DNA of 64,000 nt from NCBI RefSeq assembly GCF_002150785.1, contig NZ_MTAZ01000015.1, forward strand, positions 62,001-126,000. Reading direction: 5' to 3'. Below, in pieces: positions 37,873 through 45,788 of the stretch. The stretch is from Arenibacter amylolyticus (lineage in GTDB: Bacteria; Bacteroidota; Bacteroidia; Flavobacteriales; Flavobacteriaceae). The notes beneath the pieces were generated by a model. It did not search any database and was not told where the DNA came from. It saw nothing but the letters and a program-made list of their open reading frames with translations. How positions within the stretch are numbered: position 1 is the first letter of the stretch; each line of letters begins with the position of its first letter. A program made the translations under genes and the position numbers.

Positions 37873-37902
37873 AAAAGCAATTGCTCCATGCAATTGCTTT
37901 TT
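37872..37902 (-). terminator. Perfect 13-bp hairpin: terminator of the META gene abutting the EamA promoter
   Basis: AAAAAGCAATTGC (37872-37884) and GCAATTGCTTTTT (37890-37902) pair perfectly around a 5-nt loop. On the minus strand it ends in TTTTT, 72 bp after the META-lipoprotein stop, and its last base is the first base of the EamA -7 box. It could also be an operator. Confidence 0.65.
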
Positions 37903-37973
37903 AAAAATATTTATATTTTAATTAGAATCAAGTAAGTTAAACTCCTGATTAATTGCAGGTTGATAAACCAAGC

Positions 37974-38804
37974 TTAATCAAAATAAACCGCCTCAAAAAC
38001 TGCCAAAGGAGCCCTTCTTCCCACATTAAGCATCAAGGTATCACCGTTTATGGTATAGTTATCCGCTAACTCCAACACCTTTAGAAATTCTGATTCGTTA
38101 AACGGAACATCGGGACAAGCCTTAAGAGTAGCTAATACTTGGGAAAATCTAATGCGATTCCCTTCTTCGAGGGTATATCCCCCTTGAAAAGTATTACAAC
38201 CTGCAAAACCAGTAACCCTGTTTTCATTTGCCTTAAGAATAAAATAAATCTCACGTTCTTGATTATCGGCCATCTTCACTTCCTTACCTTCCAAGGTTTT
38301 CAATTTCCAATATTTTTCTGTGATAAGATCTTTTTGCACCGCTGCTTTTTTAAAAACTGCCAAGGGTGCCCTTCTTCCCACATTTAACCTAAGCGTGGTA
38401 CCATCAAAGGTATAGTTATCGGCAAGTTTAAATACTTCCAATACCTGTGACTCATCTATAGTCTGATCTGGACAAGCCATACGAGTTACCCCCATTTCAC
38501 TAAAGCGAATCCTATTTCCCTCTGCTAGAGTAAAACTCCCAAAACCTGAATTACATCCAAAATATCCGCTAAAAGTATTATCCTCACCGTTTAGTGTGAA
38601 TCGGACATTTCTATCATGTGCTTGGTCTAGAGCCACTTTTTCCCCTTCTAGTTCTGTAAGGATCCATTCTGTATTAGTTATTTCTGACTGTACTTCCATT
38701 TTACTTTCATTGTTTGGAGCCGATTCACCAGCAATATTTTTCTGGGTATTACAGCTTATGGTACTAAGGACAATGCTTAAAACAGCTATCATTTTTATTT
38801 TCAT
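37974..38804 (-). CDS. Lipoprotein with two tandem META (HslJ-like) domains
   Basis: 276 residues: signal peptide MKIKMIAVLSIVLSTISC (Cys18), then two META domains (about 43-155 and 160-272). Each carries an (E/Y)W.L..LEG start, a G(Y/F)xGCN centre, EGNRIRFS, (M/K)ACPD and (N/D)GxTLxLNVGRRAPLAVF. The two copies are clearly an internal duplication. HslJ of E. coli is a META lipoprotein linked to novobiocin resistance and heat shock; here the role is unknown. The promoter carries a copy of the putative GbsR operator, tying it to the efflux pump regulon. Confidence 0.88.
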   Translation of the reverse strand: MKIKMIAVLSIVLSTISCNTQKNIAGESAPNNESKMEVQSEITNTEWILTELEGEKVALDQAHDRNVRFTLNGEDNTFSGYFGCNSGFGSFTLAEGNRIRFSEMGVTRMACPDQTIDESQVLEVFKLADNYTFDGTTLRLNVGRRAPLAVFKKAAVQKDLITEKYWKLKTLEGKEVKMADNQEREIYFILKANENRVTGFAGCNTFQGGYTLEEGNRIRFSQVLATLKACPDVPFNESEFLKVLELADNYTINGDTLMLNVGRRAPLAVFEAVYFD

Positions 38805-38840
38805 GACTTCAGTAGTTGTGTTTTTGAATTAAATTCTCCA

Positions 38841-38876
38841 CAAACTTACTCTTTAGTTCGCTTCATTAAGAACTAA
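38841..38876 (-). promoter_or_regulatory. META-lipoprotein promoter with GbsR-type operator
   Basis: On the minus strand a perfect -7 box TAAGTTTG (38841-38848) is preceded after 4 bp by TTAGTTC-N10-GAACTAA (38853-38876), a perfect 7-bp inverted repeat with the same spacing as the site at the gbsR promoter. The sequence further upstream (AATGTTTTGTTAAATTT) is also shared between the two promoters. Confidence 0.7.
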
Positions 38877-39029
38877 TCGAAATAATGTTTTGTTAAATTT
38901 TATTCACTAAGTGCAGGTTGAATGCTCCCCGTTCCACTCAGGATGGCGTTAACTATTCAAAGTAGTTTTCGTCCCATGCTCAATGGGCTTGCCCAGAGGT
39001 AAGTGATTGGTAGCTAATAAATATAGGGG

Positions 39030-39518
39030 TTATTGTTCTTGACCGTCTAGGAAGTGGGTCATTTTCTTAAGAGTTTGTGCTACCAATTGTTGTTGCGCCT
39101 TGGTATACTCTTGCATAATGGTGCCCATAGAATTTTCATTCACAAACTTTTCGGGGTAATGGCTTAGATTATAGGCATTAATCTTATCGATAAGTTCTAC
39201 TTCTCTAGTTAAGGACTGCGCGTATTGCTGCAAATAGTTCTTTTGAAAGTACCTAGCTATTTTAAAAAACCGTTTTCTATTCCCTGGCTTGGTAAAGTAC
39301 TCTACATATTTTAATTGGGTAAGTACATTAAGATTAATGGAGGTAGAACTCTTACTTGCTCCCAAAGCATCTCTAATCTCTTCGAAGGAGAGTCCGTCAT
39401 AGGATGATAATGTTAACAGACCGTAGATCCTTGCCGCCAGCGGGGAAACCCCCATGCGTTCACTAAATCCAATACCTATTTCTTCTATAAGCTGTTTTTT
39501 CTCCTCTGAAAGATTCAA
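39030..39518 (-). CDS. Second GbsR/MarR-family regulator (paralogue)
   Basis: 162-residue winged-helix protein clearly related to the pump regulator: EEIGIGFSERMGVSPLAARIYGLLTL, recognition region ASKSSTSINLNVLTQLKYVEYF, wing GNRKRFFK, and a helical tail. It is monocistronic, 225 bp upstream of the META gene on the same strand. It may share or compete for the TAGTyC-N10-GrACyA sites; no such palindrome is seen in front of this gene itself. Confidence 0.88.
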   Translation of the reverse strand: MNLSEEKKQLIEEIGIGFSERMGVSPLAARIYGLLTLSSYDGLSFEEIRDALGASKSSTSINLNVLTQLKYVEYFTKPGNRKRFFKIARYFQKNYLQQYAQSLTREVELIDKINAYNLSHYPEKFVNENSMGTIMQEYTKAQQQLVAQTLKKMTHFLDGQEQ

Positions 39519-39586
39519 ACTAATTGTGGTTTTTTAAGAATTTTGCTCGAAAGTAATAATTATATGCCTCAAGTTATTGAAAATTG

Positions 39587-39594
39587 CAAAGATA
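39587..39594 (-). promoter_or_regulatory. -7 box of the second gbsR-like gene
   Basis: TATCTTTG on the minus strand matches TAnnTTTG perfectly, about 70 bp from the ATG. No TTG at the right spacing is seen. Confidence 0.4.
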
Positions 39595-39774
39595 CCGATA
39601 ATTATTCCTTTGGATTTCCCTTTTTTCATGGGACGGTGTTCCCAACTCTACCTGCGACCTTATAATTATCACCTAGCTATTGCTAGTTAACAGGATGCTT
39701 TAGTTAATAAGGCAACACGCCACAGTAACCCCTTAGTCTCCATGATAAAAGACTCATAAGTACTTATCGACTTA

Positions 39775-40278
39775 TTAAACGTAGCTAATTTCCAATATTT
39801 CAAAAACCCGTTCTTCCTTTGCTAACTTTAAAATGGCCTTCTCCCCTACCTTTTTCTGGATTAAGGTCCTAGCCAAAGGAGCGATAAAAGCAATCTTACC
39901 CTTTGTTATGTCTGCTTCATCCACGCCCACTATTTGGAACCTTTGAGTTTTGTTAGTCGCCTTTATCTTTAAACTCACAGTTGCGCCAAACCTAACCTCT
40001 TCCTTGGGCTGATCTTCTAAAGGGATTATTTTAGCGGTTGCAATTCTATTGTTCAATAGTTTTAATTTTGCATTGATATGGTTTATAGCAATCCTACGCT
40101 CGTTTTCATTTTCACTTTCTACCATTCCCAATTCTCCCATAAGTACTTCCTTTTCTTCCAACAATGCATTCATACCCACCTGAGTTACATAGTTGGTAGT
40201 CCCTTCAGGTAAATGCGCCCTTGGAGGCACTATTGGAATTTCTTCCTGATCTTCTTCTTTAACAAAACCCCTGCTCAT
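39775..40278 (-). CDS. GreA/GreB-family transcription elongation factor
   Basis: 167-residue protein that would act on the RNA polymerase secondary channel to rescue backtracked complexes. An N-terminal coiled coil (about 30-80; NALLEEKEVLMGELGMVESENENERRIAINHINAKL) is preceded by a Pro-rich 25-residue extension. A C-terminal FKBP-like domain has FGATVSLKIKATNKTQRFQIVGVDEADI and APLARTLIQKKVGEKAIL. The acidic coiled-coil tip is present (GMVESENENE). The extension and lower similarity to GreA put it with the GreB/Rnk-like flavobacterial group. No neighbouring gene is linked to it. Confidence 0.88.
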   Translation of the reverse strand: MSRGFVKEEDQEEIPIVPPRAHLPEGTTNYVTQVGMNALLEEKEVLMGELGMVESENENERRIAINHINAKLKLLNNRIATAKIIPLEDQPKEEVRFGATVSLKIKATNKTQRFQIVGVDEADITKGKIAFIAPLARTLIQKKVGEKAILKLAKEERVFEILEISYV

Positions 40279-40640
40279 TTTATTATTTTTATTGTGAAAT
40301 GTAATTACCTAGGCCATACCTACTACATAAACAGCCAACCACAGTTTATAGATTTTTAATTAGACAAACAAATATTCTCGTGAATATGCATTTGTCCAGC
40401 GAGATTTCTTTTGGACTAATAGGGGTAGTTTTCAGGGATAAATCATGGAAGAAGGATTGTTTTATAAGGAAGTTTAAGACAATACATATAGTAAGACTAT
40501 AGAAATACCCGGCTTGTTAAAAACGCAATTTTTAACTAATTCCAATGGTGAAAAATCACTATCTTTAAGGAATATATCACATATCCTCTCCCAAACACGA
40601 TATATAGCACTTTAACTACATAACCAAAAATTAGACATCT
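40279..40640. other. 362-bp intergenic region without a gene
   Basis: A divergent spacer between the Gre-family gene and the outer-membrane-protein gene. It is AT-rich. A near-match to the -7 consensus (TATCTTTA at 40560) lies 80 bp before the plus-strand gene. I see no RNA gene, strong hairpin or coding trace. Confidence 0.4.
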
Positions 40641-41459
40641 ATGATGAAAGTAGCTTATATTAAATATGGGATGCTACTCGTTGGTTTACTATTTCTAAGC
40701 CTAAATGGGATTGCGCAAACAGAGACTGAGCCAGAGCTCCCCGTAAAAGTACACCATATAGAGCCACTTTTTATAGATTTGGTTCGTGATCTTGGAGCTA
40801 GGAAAGGAGAAAAGGAGCTTAATTTGGGGGCCGATTTTGCCAACACAAGTACCTTTAGTCAGTTTGACGTTTTAGCCGAGTATGAATTTGCGCCCATTCA
40901 CCGATTAGGCCTCGAATTTGAAGTGGGTTTTTCTTTTTTTGATGGATATGGCGATAATAAGAATATTCCAAAAAACAAGATGGAAGCCCTAAAACTTTCG
41001 GCACAATACTCCTTTTACGTATCGCCCAAACATAAGACCACCTTGGCTCTCGGATATGCACAAATATTTGAGCTTACAGATTTTAGCAGTTATGACAGCA
41101 GCCTGTTTGTTAAGGAGATAGTATACAGTCCTTTTTTCATTGCAGCCAAAGGATTAGGCCAACAGCTACATGCATTAATTTTTACCGGTCCCCTTTTTAA
41201 ACATGAATTAGGTACCGATGTTACCCATGTGGATTGGCAGCTAAATACCTCATTTCATTATGAAATTCCAAATACTTCCCATTTCCTAGGGATAGAATTC
41301 AATAAAGAATGGATTCATGGTGAGTTGGAAATGACCATGCGTCCCCAAGCAAAACTGCAGATTAATGAGGACTTGGCCTTAGGGATCGTTACCGGATTTC
41401 CCATTACCAAAAGTGAGGAAAAGTTTAGTTCCTTTTTTAGGGTCATCTACGAATTATAA
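40641..41459 (+). CDS. Predicted outer-membrane beta-barrel protein of unknown function
   Basis: 272 residues with a signal peptide (MLLVGLLFLSLNGIAQ), no lipobox, and a series of alternating amphipathic strands (DVLAEYEFAPIHRLGLEFEV; TTLALGYAQIF; HFLGIEFNKEW; AKLQINEDLALGIVTGF) ending in an aromatic FFRVIYEL, the usual end of an outer-membrane barrel. Near the N-terminus HHIEPLFIDLVRDLGARKGEKE is a conserved-looking block shared by uncharacterised Bacteroidota proteins. I do not recognise a specific function; a porin or surface-assembly role is possible. It stands alone. Confidence 0.7.
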   Translation: MMKVAYIKYGMLLVGLLFLSLNGIAQTETEPELPVKVHHIEPLFIDLVRDLGARKGEKELNLGADFANTSTFSQFDVLAEYEFAPIHRLGLEFEVGFSFFDGYGDNKNIPKNKMEALKLSAQYSFYVSPKHKTTLALGYAQIFELTDFSSYDSSLFVKEIVYSPFFIAAKGLGQQLHALIFTGPLFKHELGTDVTHVDWQLNTSFHYEIPNTSHFLGIEFNKEWIHGELEMTMRPQAKLQINEDLALGIVTGFPITKSEEKFSSFFRVIYEL

Positions 41460-41567
41460 GCTTTATTTAGAAAATATTATTGAGACACCCTTGGGATGGT
41501 CGTAACTACCACTAGCTATTTTGCCAAGTAATTTAGGTAAAACGGATGTTTGGTGGAACGATAGTAT

Positions 41568-42407
41568 CTAATTGGGTATTTCCGTTGGACTAATTCCAAA
41601 CTTGTTTTTAAAGGCTGTACTGAAATTAGATAGGTTATTATACCCTATTTCCATATAAATATCTGAAGGGGATAACTCCCCCTCCTGCAGCAGGTCCTTT
41701 GCTTTTTGCAGTCGTTTATCCTGAAGCCACTTTCCTGGCGCTACCTGATATTCCAACTTAAAATGGCGTTTAAAGGTAGAAAGACTCATATTGCATAAAA
41801 AGGCGATTTCTTCCAATTTCAAATTTGAATACACATTACTCTCCACTACCTTTTTAAAGGAGGACACTTCCTTGCTGATCAATGAGTGCAGGTAATACTC
41901 AAACTTTTCCCCGTATTTATTGAGGAGATACAGCATAATTTCTTCAAATTTCAGATTTAATAAGGTATCCCCTGATCTGTGCGAAGTTTTACAAATCACG
42001 GCCAAGGTTTTTAGGTAAGAGGCGATGTACGCATCATTTTCAATCACAAAATAAGGCACCTTTTCCTGATAGGGTTCTACATCATTGGTGTATTTACTTA
42101 AGAATTGACGTAGTTTAGTTTCGGAAAAAAAGAAAAGTTTGCAATAATAAATGGCTTCCATATCTAACAATTCGGTCCATAGCCAATTTCCTTTTTTAAG
42201 TAGTAACGACTGCTGTTGATTAACGGCAACTGCTGTATCCGCAAAGTGCACCTGCTTTTTCCCCACTTGTAGGAAACTGAACATATTCATACTTAAATTG
42301 ACCTTGCTCTTTACCACATCACTGGTCATCTTAAACTCGTGCACAAAAAGGTCTGTAGTGGTGTTAGATTCGCCAATATATATCTCAGGTATGTTCTCTA
42401 TGGACAT
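41568..42407 (-). CDS. AraC-family transcriptional regulator
   Basis: 279 residues. The N-terminal half is a cupin-like sensing domain without strong signatures. The C-terminal 90 residues hold two HTH motifs: LEEIAFLCNMSLSTFKRHFK and PSDIYMEIGYNNLSNFSTAFKNKFGISP, the second being the AraC signature. It is divergent from the CynX/NimT-type MFS gene (237-bp gap), so it probably controls that carrier. Confidence 0.9.
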   Translation of the reverse strand: MSIENIPEIYIGESNTTTDLFVHEFKMTSDVVKSKVNLSMNMFSFLQVGKKQVHFADTAVAVNQQQSLLLKKGNWLWTELLDMEAIYYCKLFFFSETKLRQFLSKYTNDVEPYQEKVPYFVIENDAYIASYLKTLAVICKTSHRSGDTLLNLKFEEIMLYLLNKYGEKFEYYLHSLISKEVSSFKKVVESNVYSNLKLEEIAFLCNMSLSTFKRHFKLEYQVAPGKWLQDKRLQKAKDLLQEGELSPSDIYMEIGYNNLSNFSTAFKNKFGISPTEIPN

Positions 42408-42593
42408 TGGAAGCTGCTATTTCTTATAAAAGTACGTTAATCTAAAGTGGTATAAAACTTAATCTGAAAAATACCTGATGATTCACCTGGAGCAATTAAG
42501 AGATTCATTGGTTAAATATCCCAATTAGGAAAACTTCCAAATTCGTTGAACTCTGGTGGGCCAAATAATACAGCGGCAGGAAGATATCCTCCT

Positions 42594-42601
42594 TATGTTT
42601 G
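42594..42601 (+). promoter_or_regulatory. -7 box of the CynX-type MFS gene
   Basis: TATGTTTG fits TAnnTTTG, 43 bp before the ATG. No TTG is seen about 20 bp upstream, which would fit an activator-dependent promoter (AraC neighbour), but this is conjecture. Confidence 0.35.
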
Positions 42602-42644
42602 CTTATTTTTACGTTTCGCATAGCTTTAAATTATTAATTACTCC

Positions 42645-43844
42645 ATGCCAGTAACCAAGCCCACAAAAAAGGAAAAAACGTTTAGCCGTAATGATATTTT
42701 ATTGATTATTGGCATCCTTTTTATTGCTATTAACCTACGGCCTGCCCTTGCCAGTGTTGGGCCGTTGGTAAGCCATATACGGACTGCTACCGGTCTTTCC
42801 AGTTCTATGTTGGGTTTGTTAACCACCCTGCCTTTAATTGCCTTTGGGGTAGTCTCTTCCCTCACCCCATTGTTTACGAGGCGTTTTGGCATTGCTGGCA
42901 CCTTGTTTGGAGCCTTGTTCCTATTGGCCATTGGCATAGGAATTAGGTCTATACCAGGAATTTTACCCCTTTATTTAGGGACGCTGCTGTTTGGAATTGC
43001 CATCGCTTTTGGAAATGTACTACTGCCTAGTCTCACAAAGCGGAATTTCTCTACCAGATCTGGTTTTGTTACCAGCCTTTACTCTAGCGTTATGGCCATT
43101 GGAGCCTCCTTAGCCGCTGGGGTAAGCGTTCCTTTGGCAGACGGCACAAATTTAGGTTGGAGAGGTTCCTTAGCTGTATGGGCCATCTTGGCTGTAATTG
43201 GTTTCCTATTATGGATTCCCCAACTTTCGAGGATAGGAATCTCGGACCAAAAACGAAGTTATAGAGCCGCTATGAAGGCGCTGGGAAAAGCCCCAAAAGC
43301 CTGGAAAATCGCTTTTTTTATGGGCTTGCAATCCCTCACTTTTTATGTAATTCTAGCATGGCTCCCAGCCATGGTACAAAGTAGAGGGTACGATGCCGAT
43401 TATGCCGGATGGATGCTCTCTCTTTCCCAGGCAACGGGAATTATTGGCTCTATAATTATTCCCTTGTGGGCCGGTAAACGAAAAGACCAACGCCATATTG
43501 TAATTGTTTTAATGCTAGTGGAAATTATTGGGGTGTTGGGATTATTGCTACCTACACTGGGCTTTATTGCCCTATGGGTAACCTTGATTGGGTTTGTTCT
43601 AGGGGGCACTTTTGGCTTGGCCCTTCTTTTTATAGTTTTAAGATCCAAAGATTCCGATACCGCCACGGAATTGTCTGGTATGGCGCAATCCATTGGATAC
43701 GTGATTGCAGCTACCGGCCCCATTGTTTTTGGCAGCCTGTACGACTTTACCGGTGGATGGACCACCTCCTTACTACTTCTACTTGTGATCATCGTGCTTA
43801 AAATGTATATGGGAATAGGAGCTGGAAAACCGGGCAAGATTTAG
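42645..43844 (+). CDS. MFS transporter of the CynX/NimT (cyanate/nitroimidazole) family
   Basis: 399 residues, about 12 membrane helices. The family hallmark INLRPALASVGPLVSHIR in TM1, the RRFG motif at loop 2-3, and GFVLGGTFGLALLFIVLRSKDSDTATELSGMAQSIGYVIAATGP in the second half are intact. Members export 2-nitroimidazole or import cyanate; the substrate here is not known. It is divergent from an AraC regulator and followed by an S1 sulfatase gene after 171 bp. Confidence 0.9.
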   Translation: MPVTKPTKKEKTFSRNDILLIIGILFIAINLRPALASVGPLVSHIRTATGLSSSMLGLLTTLPLIAFGVVSSLTPLFTRRFGIAGTLFGALFLLAIGIGIRSIPGILPLYLGTLLFGIAIAFGNVLLPSLTKRNFSTRSGFVTSLYSSVMAIGASLAAGVSVPLADGTNLGWRGSLAVWAILAVIGFLLWIPQLSRIGISDQKRSYRAAMKALGKAPKAWKIAFFMGLQSLTFYVILAWLPAMVQSRGYDADYAGWMLSLSQATGIIGSIIIPLWAGKRKDQRHIVIVLMLVEIIGVLGLLLPTLGFIALWVTLIGFVLGGTFGLALLFIVLRSKDSDTATELSGMAQSIGYVIAATGPIVFGSLYDFTGGWTTSLLLLLVIIVLKMYMGIGAGKPGKI

Positions 43845-44015
43845 GGACTCAAGTCCTATGTCTCTAAGCGGTGATCCACTCTTTAATTTAGGGGAAGACT
43901 CAATCCGTCATTGAATTCTTCCCGTGGACGCTATAAGGCACCTACTTACAAATCTACAGCTACTGTTCTTTGGGATTTTCTATCTTTATCCAAATAGTAT
44001 CTTATAAGTAATTCA

Positions 44016-45599
44016 ATGACTAAGCATCCACCTTCTTATACTTCTGGGAACCCCTTTTCCCATGGCACCTCCATTTTTTACCTTTTACCACTTTTACTAA
44101 TTCTTTTAAACTGTTCAGAGCCCGTAGAACATGCGCAACCCAACATCATATTAATTTCGGTGGATGACATGGGGTGGTCCGACCTAGGGTCTTACGGCGG
44201 AGAAATAAATACTCCAAATTTAGACCAACTTGCCCAAGGTGGAATGCGATTCAGGAGTTTTTACAATGCAGGGAAATGTTTCCCCTCTAGGGCCGCAATG
44301 CTTACCGGTGTATACGCACAGGATTGCGGCTATGATAAAACCCATACCAACCCCATCCGCAACGCGGTAACTTTGGGAGAGGTTTTGCAGGAGGCAGGCT
44401 ATGCCACTTATTTCTCTGGCAAACACCATGGAATGGAAAATCCTTATGACAGGGGGTTTCAACGGTTTTACGGATTAATAGACGGAGCTTTCAATCACTT
44501 TAATCCAGGGAAGCAGAGAGAAGGGGAACCAAAACCGGCTCAAAAAAGAAATGATCGGCAATGGGGCATAGATAGCACCGTATTAAGACCCTATACACCT
44601 AAGGAACGCGATTTCTATTCCACCGATTACTTTACCAACTATGCGCTGGAATTTTTGAACAGTCCTCGCAAAAAAGACGAACCCTTCTTTCTCTACCTCT
44701 CCTATACCGCGCCACACGACCCACTAATGGCTTGGCCAGAGGACATAGCAAAATACAAGGGGAAATACGATCTGGGCTATGAACAGGTTAGACAAAGAAG
44801 ATTTGAAAACCAAAAACAACTTGGACTATTGGGTGAGCAAGTAACCCTCTCTGCTCCTACCCATCAAAAATGGGAAAACCTGTCTCCCGAGGAACAGGCG
44901 TATGAGGCTTCCGTTATGGAAGTATATGCAGCCATGATAGATAGGATAGATCAAAACATAGGGAAACTTTTAAATAAGCTAGAACAATTAAATGCCTTAG
45001 ACAACACCTTAATTCTATTTGTGTCGGACAATGGCGCTTCGGCAGAGGTGGTAAACCTAAAGGATGACGATGATACTGCGGCACTTGGCTCTATGGCCAG
45101 GTGGACCTCCCTACGGGGCGACTGGGCCAATGTAGCCAACACCCCTTTTAGGCACTACAAAAACTACAATAACGAAGGGGGCATAAACAGCCCTCTAATT
45201 GCCTACTGGCCTAAAAAAATAAAACCCAACACCTTTACGGACTATCCAGGACATTTTATAGATTTTATGGCTACCTTTCTAGAGGTCTCCGGGGCCCACT
45301 ATCCTCAGAATTATAATGGACAGCGAATAACACCCCTACGGGGCAAAAGTTTATTGCCGGTCTTTAATAATCCCAAGCTAACCCGTACTGGTCCCCTATT
45401 CTGGCAGTGGAGGGAAAGTGAGGCCATGCGCTTGGACCAATGGAAAATAGTCCGCCATCAAAAAAACGCCCCTTGGGAATTATATAATATGGCCCATGAC
45501 CCAACGGAAATTTACAATAATGCATTGGAAAACCAAGAGAAGGTGAAAGAACTCGCTACTATGTATGGAGAATGGATATCCCAATATGTTAATGAATGA
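44016..45599 (+). CDS. Family S1 (arylsulfatase-type) sulfatase, lipoprotein
   Basis: 527 residues. A long N-terminus then a hydrophobic stretch ending LLNC (Cys33) predicts a lipoprotein. Sulfatase motifs: PNIILISVDDMGWSD (metal Asp50/51), the formylglycine signature CFPSRAAMLTG (Cys88), SGKHHGM, YLSYTAPHDP and FVSDNGA (metal Asp-Asn). Cys88 must be oxidised by a formylglycine-generating enzyme, not encoded in this window. The substrate (a sulfated glycan or aryl ester) cannot be read. It is close to, but on the opposite strand from, the second sulfatase locus. Confidence 0.92.
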   Translation: MTKHPPSYTSGNPFSHGTSIFYLLPLLLILLNCSEPVEHAQPNIILISVDDMGWSDLGSYGGEINTPNLDQLAQGGMRFRSFYNAGKCFPSRAAMLTGVYAQDCGYDKTHTNPIRNAVTLGEVLQEAGYATYFSGKHHGMENPYDRGFQRFYGLIDGAFNHFNPGKQREGEPKPAQKRNDRQWGIDSTVLRPYTPKERDFYSTDYFTNYALEFLNSPRKKDEPFFLYLSYTAPHDPLMAWPEDIAKYKGKYDLGYEQVRQRRFENQKQLGLLGEQVTLSAPTHQKWENLSPEEQAYEASVMEVYAAMIDRIDQNIGKLLNKLEQLNALDNTLILFVSDNGASAEVVNLKDDDDTAALGSMARWTSLRGDWANVANTPFRHYKNYNNEGGINSPLIAYWPKKIKPNTFTDYPGHFIDFMATFLEVSGAHYPQNYNGQRITPLRGKSLLPVFNNPKLTRTGPLFWQWRESEAMRLDQWKIVRHQKNAPWELYNMAHDPTEIYNNALENQEKVKELATMYGEWISQYVNE

Positions 45600-45745
45600 C
45601 AACTTTTTAGCAAAATCGAGGTGGCGATTAGGGATTTGATTTCCTTGAATTTAGCAAGAGTCCCCTTGTAAATACAGCAGTATAGGATGGTTATTAAAAG
45701 ATAAAAATAAATACTCAAGCCTAATTAAATTCTAAAGAATATTAC

Positions 45746-45753
45746 TATTTTTG
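45746..45753 (+). promoter_or_regulatory. -7 box of nhaA
   Basis: TATTTTTG is a perfect TAnnTTTG match, 36 bp before the nhaA ATG. No convincing -33 element is seen. Confidence 0.4.
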
Positions 45754-45788
45754 AGAGTAACTACGTATGAATGCACTAAACTCCAACC

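Noticed and set aside
38979-38994. CCCAT/ATGGG hairpin after the second gbsR-like gene as terminator
   Set aside because: Only a 5-bp stem and no T-run.
40393-40418. GTCC...GGAC repeat in the Gre/OMP spacer as a fourth GbsR operator
   Set aside because: Arm spacing is about 15 instead of 10, and no -7 box lies next to it.
43400-43837. 145-codon frame antisense to the CynX-type MFS gene
   Set aside because: Lies wholly inside a well-supported membrane-protein gene on the other strand; Ser/Pro/Thr/Ile-rich composition is typical of an antisense shadow.
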